Positions 1-6,176 of a stretch of DNA of 15,852 nt are shown one piece after another. Position numbers and translations under genes: made by a program. The notes under the pieces were generated by a model, which saw only the letters and a program-made list of their open reading frames with translations, searched no databases and was not told the DNA's origin. The DNA is taken from positions 1 through 15,852 of the forward strand of contig JAEWHO010000090.1 of the NCBI GenBank assembly GCA_023387755.1, read 5' to 3'. Positions within the stretch are counted from its first letter, which is position 1. Each line of letters opens with the position of its first letter. The DNA comes from Actinomycetes bacterium. GTDB taxonomy: Bacteria; Actinomycetota; Actinomycetes; Actinomycetales; Actinomycetaceae.

Positions 1-1674
1 CGCAAACTCGAAGACCAGGTCCTCACTGAACTGCAACGCGGCCAGACCATGATGGATTTCGACGACGTCGGCGAATCCCCCATCCGCGTAAACCTGCAGC
101 AGTTCTACGGGATCGAAATTAACGACTTCGCTGTCGAGGTTGCTCGTACCGCTCTTTGGATCGCGGAATTGCAGGCGAATATCGCCTCGGAACAGATCGT
201 GCTGCGAGAACTCGAAGACCTCCCCCTGCGCGACTCCGCGAATATCCGGGAAGGCAACGCCCTCCGCATTGACTGGAACGACGTCCTGCCCGCAGACCAG
301 TGCGATTACGTCATGGGCAATCCCCCGTTCATCGGCTATTCCAACCACTCCCCGGAGCAGAAAGAGGACCGCGCCGCCATTTTCGGCAAACGCGGCGGCG
401 TCCTCGACTACGTCGCCTGCTGGTACAAACGCGCAGCCGACTACATCGAGAGCCGCAAGCTCTACCGCAAATCGCCCACCCGCTGCGCCTTCGTTTCAAC
501 CAATTCCATCTGCCAAGGCCAGCAAGTTACGCCCCTGTGGCAGCCCTTGTTCGAGCGGGGTTTCGCTATCGACTTCGCACACCGCACATTCATGTGGGAT
601 AACCAGGCCACCGATCAAGCGCACGTGCACGTGGTTATCGTGGGGTTCAGTAAGGGCGACGACGACGCCGCCAAACCGCTGTATTTCTATAACTCTCGGG
701 GCGCTCTAACGGATGTTCAATATCCCTCTCACATAAATGCCTATCTAACGCCAGCGCCGGACGTGTTCATCACTGCCCGCGCCAAACCGATAAGTGCGCC
801 GGAGAGGGTTTTCCGCGGATGTCAGCCGACAGATCAGGGCAATCTGCTGCTTGACCCCCAAGAAGCCCATAAATTGGTCGAGTCAGAGCCAAGAGCTCGC
901 GAGTGGATTCGCCCGTTCTCGATGGGGGCCGAGTTTATTAACGGTAAGGACCGATATTGTCTCTGGCTCAAGGATTGCCCTCCCGCCACAATCAGTCAGA
1001 TGCCGCTGGTCAGGGAGCGCGTGAATGCTGTTCGAGAATTCCGCCTCAAGTCCTCAAAGGCTGCAACCCGCAAGAAAGCCGATACTCCCTGGCTCTTTGA
1101 CGAGATACGAGATCCAGGTGGCACCTATATCGGCATTCCCAAAGTGAGTTCCGAGCGCCGAAAATATATCCCTGCCGGTTTCGTCAATGACGGTACGATC
1201 CCCGGAGATAAACTCTATTTCATCCCTTCGGCGAGCATGCTCGTCTTCGGGATCGTGATGTCCCAGGCGCATAATGCTTGGATGCGGAGCGTAGCTGGGC
1301 GACTCAAGTCTGATTACAGTTACGCCAACACAATCGTCTGGAACAACTTTATTTGGCCCGAGCTTACTGATGATTCACGAGCTGAAATCGAGCACTACGC
1401 ACAGGAGATCGTGGATGCTCGGATGGCCTATATGTGGCCGGATGGGGAGCCGCACCTCGCTGCCAAACTTTCTGGTACCGCCCCCGCTGCCCAAGCCACC
1501 CTGGCCGACCTTTACGATCCGGACAACGCATTCCTCTACACGCGGCTCACCAAAGCCCACGATAACCTAGACCGCGCGGTCGAGGCCGCCTACGAGGTGA
1601 ACTTCAACGGCGACGAACAAAAAATCGTCGCCCACCTCTTCACCCTCTACTCACGGGCAAGTACAGCTCGCTAG
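1..1674 (+). CDS. MmeI-like class I SAM-dependent DNA methyltransferase, 5' end outside window
   Basis: The reading frame is open from the first base, so this is the C-terminal 557 residues of a larger protein. The ATG at 49 is internal. It shows the adenine-methyltransferase catalytic motif NPPF (visible residues 107-110) and, upstream, the YGIEI segment (residues 36-40) typical of MmeI-like type IIL enzymes. The part after about residue 240 matches the layout of the target-recognition and C-terminal helical domains of that family. It would methylate adenine in a specific DNA site. Type IIL members also carry an N-terminal nuclease, but that part lies outside the window, so a restriction activity cannot be judged. 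Codons are more A/T-rich than in the later operons, which suggests acquisition by transfer. The family call is firm; the specificity is unknown. Confidence 0.88.
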   Translation, partial: RKLEDQVLTELQRGQTMMDFDDVGESPIRVNLQQFYGIEINDFAVEVARTALWIAELQANIASEQIVLRELEDLPLRDSANIREGNALRIDWNDVLPADQCDYVMGNPPFIGYSNHSPEQKEDRAAIFGKRGGVLDYVACWYKRAADYIESRKLYRKSPTRCAFVSTNSICQGQQVTPLWQPLFERGFAIDFAHRTFMWDNQATDQAHVHVVIVGFSKGDDDAAKPLYFYNSRGALTDVQYPSHINAYLTPAPDVFITARAKPISAPERVFRGCQPTDQGNLLLDPQEAHKLVESEPRAREWIRPFSMGAEFINGKDRYCLWLKDCPPATISQMPLVRERVNAVREFRLKSSKAATRKKADTPWLFDEIRDPGGTYIGIPKVSSERRKYIPAGFVNDGTIPGDKLYFIPSASMLVFGIVMSQAHNAWMRSVAGRLKSDYSYANTIVWNNFIWPELTDDSRAEIEHYAQEIVDARMAYMWPDGEPHLAAKLSGTAPAAQATLADLYDPDNAFLYTRLTKAHDNLDRAVEAAYEVNFNGDEQKIVAHLFTLYSRASTAR

Positions 1675-1782
1675 AAGAACTCGCAACCAGAATCCCACGA
1701 TTAGGCATCATTAGTTCCGTCAGGACCCGGCATCTAGATGGCGCGCGAGTCAGTGCAAGCTGCAAACTGAGCAATGTAGTAG

Positions 1783-1825
1783 TGCCTACGGCTGAATCTT
1801 AGCTAGGGGGACCCAACCGTAGGCA
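1783..1825. terminator. Inverted repeat between convergent genes, possible terminator
   Basis: A perfect 9-bp inverted repeat (TGCCTACGG at 1783-1791, CCGTAGGCA at 1817-1825) lies between the end of the methyltransferase and the end of the DUF4041 gene. The loop is 25 nt and there is no clear T-run on either side. The position between two convergent genes suggests a bidirectional terminator, but the long loop makes this uncertain. Confidence 0.3.
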
Positions 1826-1836
1826 ACGCGCGTTCA

Positions 1837-3159
1837 CTAGGCGAGCGATGCGCGTTGTGCTTCGCTCTCGTGATACTGCTCCGCCGGGGGTGACTCCACG
1901 AACTCGAGCAGGTTGCCCGTAATATCTGCCAACGCATCCTTCACCTCTACGGGAGTTGCGTTAAAGAATTCGCGGCGCAGGTTGATGAGATTGACGCGCT
2001 CTTTAGCGAACCGCCGATGCAGTTCAGCCTCAACGCCCACCGCATCCTCTGAGAAGAACAGCGCGTGGACATCAAAGTTGAAAGGCACCGAGGCATCCGA
2101 CAGCTCACGAATACGGTCCATAGGATCGAGACGGCGAGTCATGCCGATTTTGACCATGCGCTCTCCAAAGGATCCGAGATTAGAGATGACGTACACGTAG
2201 CCGGCTCGGATATTTGCGGAGCGGTAGTCGACGTTGGCAATACCTTTTCGAATCTCTGCGAGCTCGTTTTCGAGGGATTCAACTTCGTCTTCCCGGCCTG
2301 CTGCCTGCAACTTACGAATCGCGTTCTCGTAGTGTTTCTCTTCTTTTTCGAGGCGAGCCCGCTCGGCTTCCAATTCCCTCTGGGCTCGGGCGGCCTCCCT
2401 CAGCTCGGCCTTCTTCTCCCGCTCCAACTCGCGGTCAAGTGCCTTCTTTTTCGCATAATCGGCTGCAAGGCGAAGATGCTTCGCCCATTGCATCTGATAT
2501 TGCTTATATATTTTAAGACCGCACGGTTCTCCCAGCTTCTCAATCTGCTCACCTTTGCGGATCAAACGGGCCAACGTGGTGTCATAATTAGCTGCTGTCA
2601 CCTTGGAGAGCAACTCCTGGGCTTCCGCATTGTACGCACGGAGTGCAAGTTTGCTAATAACGTCTACGATTTTAGTTATGGCGCGGGCATCGTCGACTCC
2701 GCCCCAGCTGGTACGAGTTCTGATGGCCCGCTTCTCTTTCACGAGCTTCTTAATTTCCGCCGTGGTTTCCTTTATCTCAACCGCTAATGCGACCAGCGCT
2801 TCTCCTGGGGATTCAATCTCAGCGGCATTTGCCTCGATCAAAGGTACTTTGTCTGCTAGTTCCTTCGCTTCTTCCTCCAGCTCGGAGACCTTCCGGACGT
2901 AGTCTTCGACTTCTTTGTCGAACCTGAGCTGCTCCTCCTTGTGCGCTTTTTCTAGCTCCGCATACTCGTCCATGTACTTCTTATTAATTAGGTACTGATC
3001 CCATGCGTCGGCGCTCCCGTTGCTGTCGACAAAGGCCTTCAATTCCCCATACTGGGCCCTAAGAGCTTCATACTGCCGGAGCTGCTCTGCGCTGTGGTTC
3101 GCGCACGCTTCAAGCTGCTCCCTCAGATCCTTGATCTGCTTGCCTTTCGCCCCAAACAT
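1837..3159 (-). CDS. DUF4041 / GIY-YIG (T5orf172, Mug113-like) coiled-coil protein
   Basis: This is a 440-residue protein. Residues 1-140 are heptad-rich coiled coil, and about 145-275 matches the DUF4041 region including a very charged helix (240-275). Residues 320-405 are a GIY-YIG-fold domain of the T5orf172/Mug113 type: YVYVIS at 321-326 stands for the GIY...YIG strand, followed by KIGMTRR (337-343), R349 and E377/E379. Such proteins are common in phages, mobile elements and near restriction systems; their function is not settled and a DNA-nicking role is only inferred from the fold. The ATG has GGGAG just upstream. It converges on the methyltransferase, and both share an A/T-leaning codon use, so they may have arrived together. 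Confidence 0.85.
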   Translation of the reverse strand: MFGAKGKQIKDLREQLEACANHSAEQLRQYEALRAQYGELKAFVDSNGSADAWDQYLINKKYMDEYAELEKAHKEEQLRFDKEVEDYVRKVSELEEEAKELADKVPLIEANAAEIESPGEALVALAVEIKETTAEIKKLVKEKRAIRTRTSWGGVDDARAITKIVDVISKLALRAYNAEAQELLSKVTAANYDTTLARLIRKGEQIEKLGEPCGLKIYKQYQMQWAKHLRLAADYAKKKALDRELEREKKAELREAARAQRELEAERARLEKEEKHYENAIRKLQAAGREDEVESLENELAEIRKGIANVDYRSANIRAGYVYVISNLGSFGERMVKIGMTRRLDPMDRIRELSDASVPFNFDVHALFFSEDAVGVEAELHRRFAKERVNLINLRREFFNATPVEVKDALADITGNLLEFVESPPAEQYHESEAQRASLA

Positions 3160-3314
3160 ATCTTCTCCCTTGCGATCAGGTTAACGCTGCTACTCTGCAC
3201 CACGTTCGCGTAGCACCTGCACTACGCTTCACTCCTGGGCTGACCATCCCACTTTCTCACGGACCACCGTCAGAAATGCCCGGTTAAGGTGGAGGAACGC
3301 CGATGGACCCGCTC

Positions 3315-3488
3315 TTAGCTGGTTGAATACAGAATGTCCCCGGCCATTTGTGCTTGCTCCTGGGTGGAGAGGCCCGGCCGGGGATCGATCATCATCATGA
3401 TACGCACTGTGTTTCGTTCCGCGCTATCGAGGCCAACAGTGTGGAGGAGAAACCAGTGGTCAAGCACCCGGATGACCGGTATTCCCAT
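3315..3488 (-). CDS. Short orphan polypeptide, probable gene remnant
   Basis: In this minus-strand frame 57 codons run from ATG (3488) to TAA (3315). The frame is open back to a TGA at 3573-3575 but has no other ATG or GTG start. The product reads like a real folded protein (motifs IPVIRVLDHWFLLHTVGL and RIMMMIDPRPGL), with a C-terminal helix, and its codon use looks coding, unlike the longer overlapping frame at 3395-3886. A GGAG lies about 11 nt before the ATG, which is weak. I do not recognise the family. The short length and sudden upstream stop suggest the C-terminal end of a decayed gene. It lies about 100 bp downstream, in its own direction, of repeat copy 1. Confidence 0.35.
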   Translation of the reverse strand: MGIPVIRVLDHWFLLHTVGLDSAERNTVRIMMMIDPRPGLSTQEQAQMAGDILYSTS

Positions 3489-3602
3489 TGGTTCGCCAGC
3501 TCCATTTTTGGTGCGCGTGACCTGAGCGTTGTCCCTCGGAGCGTCCCGTGGCTGGGAAGAACGGATGGCTGCTCACAACTCCCGGACGGCTTTGAGAGGA
3601 CA

Positions 3603-3620
3603 CGATAGGAGTTCCTATCG
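3603..3620. promoter_or_regulatory. Palindrome A of repeat copy 1, operator-like
   Basis: CGATAGGA-GT-TCCTATCG is an 8-bp perfect inverted repeat with a 2-bp centre. The size and symmetry fit a binding site for a dimeric regulator, or a half of a recombination site. The same site occurs at 5063-5080 in copy 2. Confidence 0.5.
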
Positions 3621-3679
3621 ACTTCTAAAATTTGATCCCTTTTTCCCGGCCCCGTGGTAAGAGTGTTCTTTCTGAAACC

Positions 3680-3695
3680 GATAGGGGTTACTATC
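3680..3695. promoter_or_regulatory. Palindrome B of repeat copy 1, operator-like
   Basis: GATAG-GGGTTA-CTATC repeats the half-sites of palindrome A with the same 6-bp separation. It starts 76 bp after palindrome A (3604), close to seven helical turns, so two bound dimers would face the same side of the DNA. Confidence 0.5.
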
Positions 3696-3739
3696 ACTGC
3701 GCCCCAACGAGCCTCAGCCAAGCCACCAATTAGGCAGGG

Positions 3740-3767
3740 GGCGCGCGCCAACGCGCCGGCGCGCGCC
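3740..3767. terminator. GC-rich hairpin downstream of the SPFH-RHH operon
   Basis: Two copies of the palindrome GGCGCGCGCC (3740-3749 and 3758-3767) can pair into a 10-bp stem with an 8-nt loop, about 30 nt beyond the stop of the ribbon-helix-helix gene in the direction of transcription. No T-run follows on the minus strand, so it is either a weak terminator or a structured 3' end. Confidence 0.35.
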
Positions 3768-3798
3768 TGCACGCGCTCCACGCGCCCGCGCGTACCCC

Positions 3799-3972
3799 CT
3801 ACTTCAACCGCCCGGCGTCTTTGAGGGCGCGGCGCAGGAGCACTTCGATTTGGGCGTTGATCGAGCGCAGGTCGTCGTTGGCCCACTTGGCCACTGCGGC
3901 GTAAACCTTGGGGTCTAGCCGCAGTGGCAACTGTTTGCGGGTCGGCTTCCGGCCGGAAGATTCCTGCGTCAT
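3799..3972 (-). CDS. Small ribbon-helix-helix DNA-binding protein (Arc/HicB-antitoxin-like)
   Basis: A 57-residue basic protein begins 1 nt after the stop of the SPFH gene, so the two are translationally linked. The order is a basic N-terminal arm (residues 1-14, GRKPTRKQ), a beta strand with alternating pattern (LPLRL, 15-19), then two helices (PKVYAAVAKWANDD and RSINAQIEVLLRRAL). This is the classic Arc/MetJ-type fold in which the strand of a dimer reads the DNA major groove. Annotations often call such proteins HicB-family antitoxins, yet no toxin gene adjoins. Its likely job is to regulate its own operon or a linked function. The tandem sites in front of the SPFH gene (4990-5006) are candidate targets. 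Confidence 0.85.
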   Translation of the reverse strand: MTQESSGRKPTRKQLPLRLDPKVYAAVAKWANDDLRSINAQIEVLLRRALKDAGRLK

Positions 3973-3973
3973 C

Positions 3974-4966
3974 TCAGCTATACAGGCTACCCGCGTTCAC
4001 GACCGGCGTCGTATGGGACTCCGAGCACAAGACCACCAGCAGATTCGAAACCATCTGAGCCCGGCGCTCGTCATCCAAAGAAACAATATTCTCCTTCTCC
4101 AACCGAGTCAGAGCATCATCAACCATAGACACCGCGCCCTCCACGATCTGCTCGCGGGCCGCCACAATCGCGCCCGCCTGCTGGCGCTGCAACATCGCCT
4201 GCGCGATCTCCGGAGCGTACGCCAACGCCGAAATGCGCACCTCCACAATCTCCACGCCCGCGAGCGCCACCCGCTCAGCCACCTCATGAGCTAATTCAGC
4301 CGAGACGATTTCCGTGGAGCCCAGCAGAGATGGCACTTCCGCATTCCCGTCGTCGTACGGATGAGCCCCGGCAACGTGGCGCAACGCCGCCTCCGCTTGG
4401 GTGCTCACAAACTCGTCATACTCATCGACCGCAAAAACAGCCTTCGCCGTGTCCGACACCTGCCACACCACGATCGCCGCAATCGTGATCGGGTTGCCGT
4501 CCAGATCGTTCACCTTAATCGTGTTCGTTTCAAAGTTCCGCACCCGCACGGACACGCGCTGCCCAATCGACAGCGGCATCACCACGCTCAACCCGTCGGC
4601 GCGAACCGTACCGATGTAGCGCCCAAAGAACTTACGCACCGAGGTTTGCCCGGGAGAAATAATGACGAAACTGGAAAAAATAAGAATCGGGAGGGCGCCA
4701 ACGCCGAACCCGCCCACGATTATCGCCAGCACCGCGAAGAACCCCGACCCATTCGCGCCCAGAACGAGGACGACGATACTCAACGCCAACAGGGCAATCG
4801 CGCCCAGCAGCGCGAGCAGCACGCTCACGCCACCGATCCGCTTAGCCGGAATCTCAGTGACCTCCACGCGGACCCCGTCGTGACCGACCGGCCGGCCCGC
4901 CGAGCTCCCCGGCTGAGAGCTCACTCCTTCCACCGCAATATCATCGTTAAAATCGTGTGCACTCAT
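3974..4966 (-). CDS. SPFH/band-7 domain membrane protein
   Basis: Translation from ATG 4966 gives 330 residues; this start has AAAGGA about 8 nt upstream and is preferred to the in-frame ATG at 5059. After a polar acidic N-terminus (1-42), two hydrophobic segments (about 46-70 and 74-100) form a membrane hairpin. They are followed by the SPFH/band-7 domain (about 100-290) with its usual features: SPGQTSVRKFFGRYIGT after the membrane, beta-rich NPITIAAIVVWQV, and a C-terminal helical region (AYAPEIAQAMLQRQQAGAI). SPFH proteins oligomerise into membrane scaffolds or microdomains and often protect or organise other membrane proteins. The second gene of the operon is the ribbon-helix-helix protein. 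No NfeD-type protease partner is present, so this is not the classical SPFH-NfeD pair. Confidence 0.9.
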   Translation of the reverse strand: MSAHDFNDDIAVEGVSSQPGSSAGRPVGHDGVRVEVTEIPAKRIGGVSVLLALLGAIALLALSIVVLVLGANGSGFFAVLAIIVGGFGVGALPILIFSSFVIISPGQTSVRKFFGRYIGTVRADGLSVVMPLSIGQRVSVRVRNFETNTIKVNDLDGNPITIAAIVVWQVSDTAKAVFAVDEYDEFVSTQAEAALRHVAGAHPYDDGNAEVPSLLGSTEIVSAELAHEVAERVALAGVEIVEVRISALAYAPEIAQAMLQRQQAGAIVAAREQIVEGAVSMVDDALTRLEKENIVSLDDERRAQMVSNLLVVLCSESHTTPVVNAGSLYS

Positions 4967-4987
4967 GGCGCATCCTTTCCGATAAAC

Positions 4988-5008
4988 CAATATCAGAATG
5001 ATATCACT
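4988..5008 (-). promoter_or_regulatory. Tandem TGATAT-type sites in front of the SPFH gene
   Basis: Read on the minus strand, TGATATCA is followed by TGATATTG with an 11-bp repeat (ATATCA on the plus strand at 4990-4995 and 5001-5006). The first copy is also a palindrome (4999-5006). They lie 20-40 nt before the SPFH start codon, inside the expected promoter, and are A/T-rich enough to include the -10 element. One-turn tandem sites are the usual operator layout for ribbon-helix-helix regulators, so autoregulation by the 57-residue protein is inferred. Confidence 0.5.
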
Positions 5009-5063
5009 TTGATGTCTGTGGGCGGATGTTTGGGACACACCCAGGGAGACCTTGAGCACACAC

Positions 5064-5079
5064 GATAGGACTTCCTATC
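5064..5079. promoter_or_regulatory. Palindrome A of repeat copy 2, operator-like
   Basis: GATAG-GACTTC-CTATC; with flanking bases the arms extend to CGATAGGA / TCCTATCG except at the centre. It is the counterpart of 3604-3619. Confidence 0.5.
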
Positions 5080-5140
5080 GACTTGTAAAACGAGATGTTG
5101 TTTTCCCCGGGCCCGGGGGAAGGGTGTTCTTTCGGAAACC

Positions 5141-5156
5141 GATAGGAGTTGCTATC
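5141..5156. promoter_or_regulatory. Palindrome B of repeat copy 2, operator-like
   Basis: GATAG-GAGTTG-CTATC, the counterpart of 3680-3695. The preceding GTTCTTTC-N-GAAACC is shared almost base for base with copy 1. Confidence 0.5.
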
Positions 5157-5231
5157 AGCGTCCCACAGCACCGCCCCGCAGCGCGCAGCCCGGGCGGATG
5201 CACGCCAGCCTGCCGCGCCGCCCCGCGGCAC

Positions 5232-5275
5232 CACAAAAAGCACAGGGCGCGGCGGGAACTCATAGTTCCTGCCGC
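5232..5275 (-). terminator. Hairpin with T-run, likely terminator of the lipoprotein gene
   Basis: On the minus strand GCGGCAGGAACT (5275-5264) pairs with AGTTCCCGCCGC (5260-5249) around a 3-nt loop, with one mismatch in a 12-bp stem. A TTTTT run (5239-5235) follows about 9 nt after the stem. It lies about 95 nt beyond the lipoprotein stop codon. The offset T-run lowers confidence. Apart from this hairpin and repeat copy 2, the gap 5060-5370 shows nothing else recognisable. Confidence 0.5.
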
Positions 5276-5370
5276 CTCCAGAGACCTCGTGCTAGCGGAA
5301 TACTCGCTGCGAGGTGTGGAAGACGCGCGCAGACCAGGCGGCAACGCGCCGGCCCGCGCCCGCCCACGCC

Positions 5371-5958
5371 TTACTGGTTCAGCGCGTTGAGTAACTCGAT
5401 AGTGAAGGAGCGGACTTCGTCCAGGGTGGCCTGGTAGTCGCCGCCGACGGTCAGCGTCATGTCGCCCGGCAGGCGCAGCTTGCAGTTCGGGGTGCTCTCA
5501 TTGCCGTAGAGATAACCGCACGCGCCGATCTTGCCGAGCGCCTCATCGGTGCCCTGCAGGTCCTTAATCATGCGGTCCACAGGCACCTTCGCGGCCACGA
5601 GGGTCCGCTCCTTAAAGGAGTCCGGGTTCTTGTAGTAGATGATATTGCCCGGCTTATCGCCCAGGCCCGTAGTGGTCACAATTTCGCCCTTGAAGTCGCC
5701 GATTTGCTGTGGCAGCTTCGCATCGATCGGCACCTCGGTCAGCTCCGGATCCTTCAGCTCCGCCGCGCTCGCCGAGGCAGAGGTCGGTGTCGAAGGACTA
5801 GGAGTACTGGCCGTCGGGGCTGGGGCCGGCGTCGTGGCTGCGGCCTGCGTAGTAGCCGGTTCAGACGACGGCGCATCCGCCTCCTTGTCACCACCACAGC
5901 CAGACAGAGACAAAACTAAAGCGCCAGCAACAGCGGCGCTAAGAAAGCTTTTCTTCAT
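5371..5958 (-). CDS. Secreted lipoprotein of unknown function
   Basis: This 195-residue protein has a lipoprotein signal peptide: MKK, a hydrophobic stretch (residues 4-17), and lipobox LSGC with the acylated cysteine at 21. A low-complexity Ala/Thr/Pro/Ser linker (about 28-67) tethers a globular C-terminal domain (68-195) to the outer face of the membrane. The domain has two cysteines in a short segment (IGACGYLYGNESTPNC) that could form a disulfide. I recognise no named family; it resembles the many small lipid-anchored proteins of actinobacteria. The ATG is the only plausible start, but no clear Shine-Dalgarno precedes it (TTTTTCCTT). It is probably transcribed on its own, being separated from the upstream FNT gene by a strong terminator. 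Confidence 0.85.
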   Translation of the reverse strand: MKKSFLSAAVAGALVLSLSGCGGDKEADAPSSEPATTQAAATTPAPAPTASTPSPSTPTSASASAAELKDPELTEVPIDAKLPQQIGDFKGEIVTTTGLGDKPGNIIYYKNPDSFKERTLVAAKVPVDRMIKDLQGTDEALGKIGACGYLYGNESTPNCKLRLPGDMTLTVGGDYQATLDEVRSFTIELLNALNQ

Positions 5959-6022
5959 AAGGAAAAACTACCAGAAAACGGCCCGAAACTGCGCGCGCGT
6001 TCACGCTGCCAACACGAAAGCA

Positions 6023-6057
6023 CCCGTCCCGGGGTCGCAGTGCGGCCCCGGGACGGG
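6023..6057. terminator. Very strong 12-bp hairpin upstream of the lipoprotein gene
   Basis: CCCGTCCCGGGG (6023-6034) pairs perfectly with CCCCGGGACGGG (6046-6057) around an 11-nt loop. It sits between the FNT terminator and the lipoprotein start, about 65 nt before the latter. A weak T-rich stretch (GCTTTCGTG) follows on the minus strand. It could be a second terminator for the FNT gene or a structured leader of the lipoprotein mRNA. Confidence 0.45.
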
Positions 6058-6138
6058 GAACGTCGTCATCGAGGATGAACGCGCGGCTAGCACGCGGGCG
6101 CAGCCAGCGGGCGAAAAGCCGCGCGCGCCGTCGTCGGG

Positions 6139-6166
6139 AAAACCCGCGCGGCTAAAGCCGCGCGGG
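6139..6166 (-). terminator. Rho-independent terminator of the FNT gene
   Basis: On the minus strand CCCGCGCGGC (6166-6157), a 4-nt loop and GCCGCGCGGG (6152-6143) form a perfect 10-bp stem followed directly by TTTT (6142-6139). It starts 10 nt after the stop codon of the formate/nitrite-type channel gene. This is the clearest terminator in the window. Confidence 0.85.
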
Positions 6167-6176
6167 TAGTCGCCGC

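Larger units (their letters stand above)
3592..3695. repeat. Direct repeat copy 1 with two GATAG-N6-CTATC palindromes
   Basis: This 104-bp stretch aligns with 5052-5156 in the same orientation at roughly four-fifths identity judged by eye. The ends are best conserved (CGATAGGA-N-TTCCTATCGACTT at the left; TGTTCTTTC-N-GAAACCGATAGG at the right) and the middle has diverged with about one indel. It carries a palindrome at each end. Together with copy 2 it brackets the SPFH-RHH gene pair. It contains no open reading frame. It could be a paired-operator control element, a recombination site or a non-autonomous mobile element. Confidence 0.8.
5052..5156. repeat. Direct repeat copy 2 with two GATAG-N6-CTATC palindromes
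   Basis: This is the second copy of the element at 3592-3695, in the same orientation. Palindrome A is GATAG-GACTTC-CTATC (5064-5079) and palindrome B is GATAG-GAGTTG-CTATC (5141-5156), 77 bp apart. The middle of this copy holds a further perfect palindrome, CCCCGGGCCCGGGG (5105-5118), which copy 1 has only in decayed form. It ends 86 bp upstream of the SPFH start codon. It carries no gene of its own. Confidence 0.8.

Noticed and set aside
3395..3886. 163-codon minus-strand frame across repeat copy 1
   Set aside because: It crosses the palindromes and the GC-rich hairpin, overlaps the RHH gene, begins with arginine- and proline-rich random-looking sequence, and competes with a better-looking frame at 3315-3488.
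3799..3972. RHH protein considered as the antitoxin of a toxin-antitoxin pair
   Set aside because: The gene before it is a 330-residue SPFH membrane protein and nothing toxin-like follows.
4361..5068. 235-codon plus-strand frame opposite the SPFH gene
   Set aside because: Arg/His-rich antisense translation of a clear SPFH gene.
3592..5156. Repeat pair considered as insertion-sequence ends or CRISPR repeats
   Set aside because: No transposase between the copies, the copies are direct and not inverted, and there are only two, with genes instead of spacers between them.
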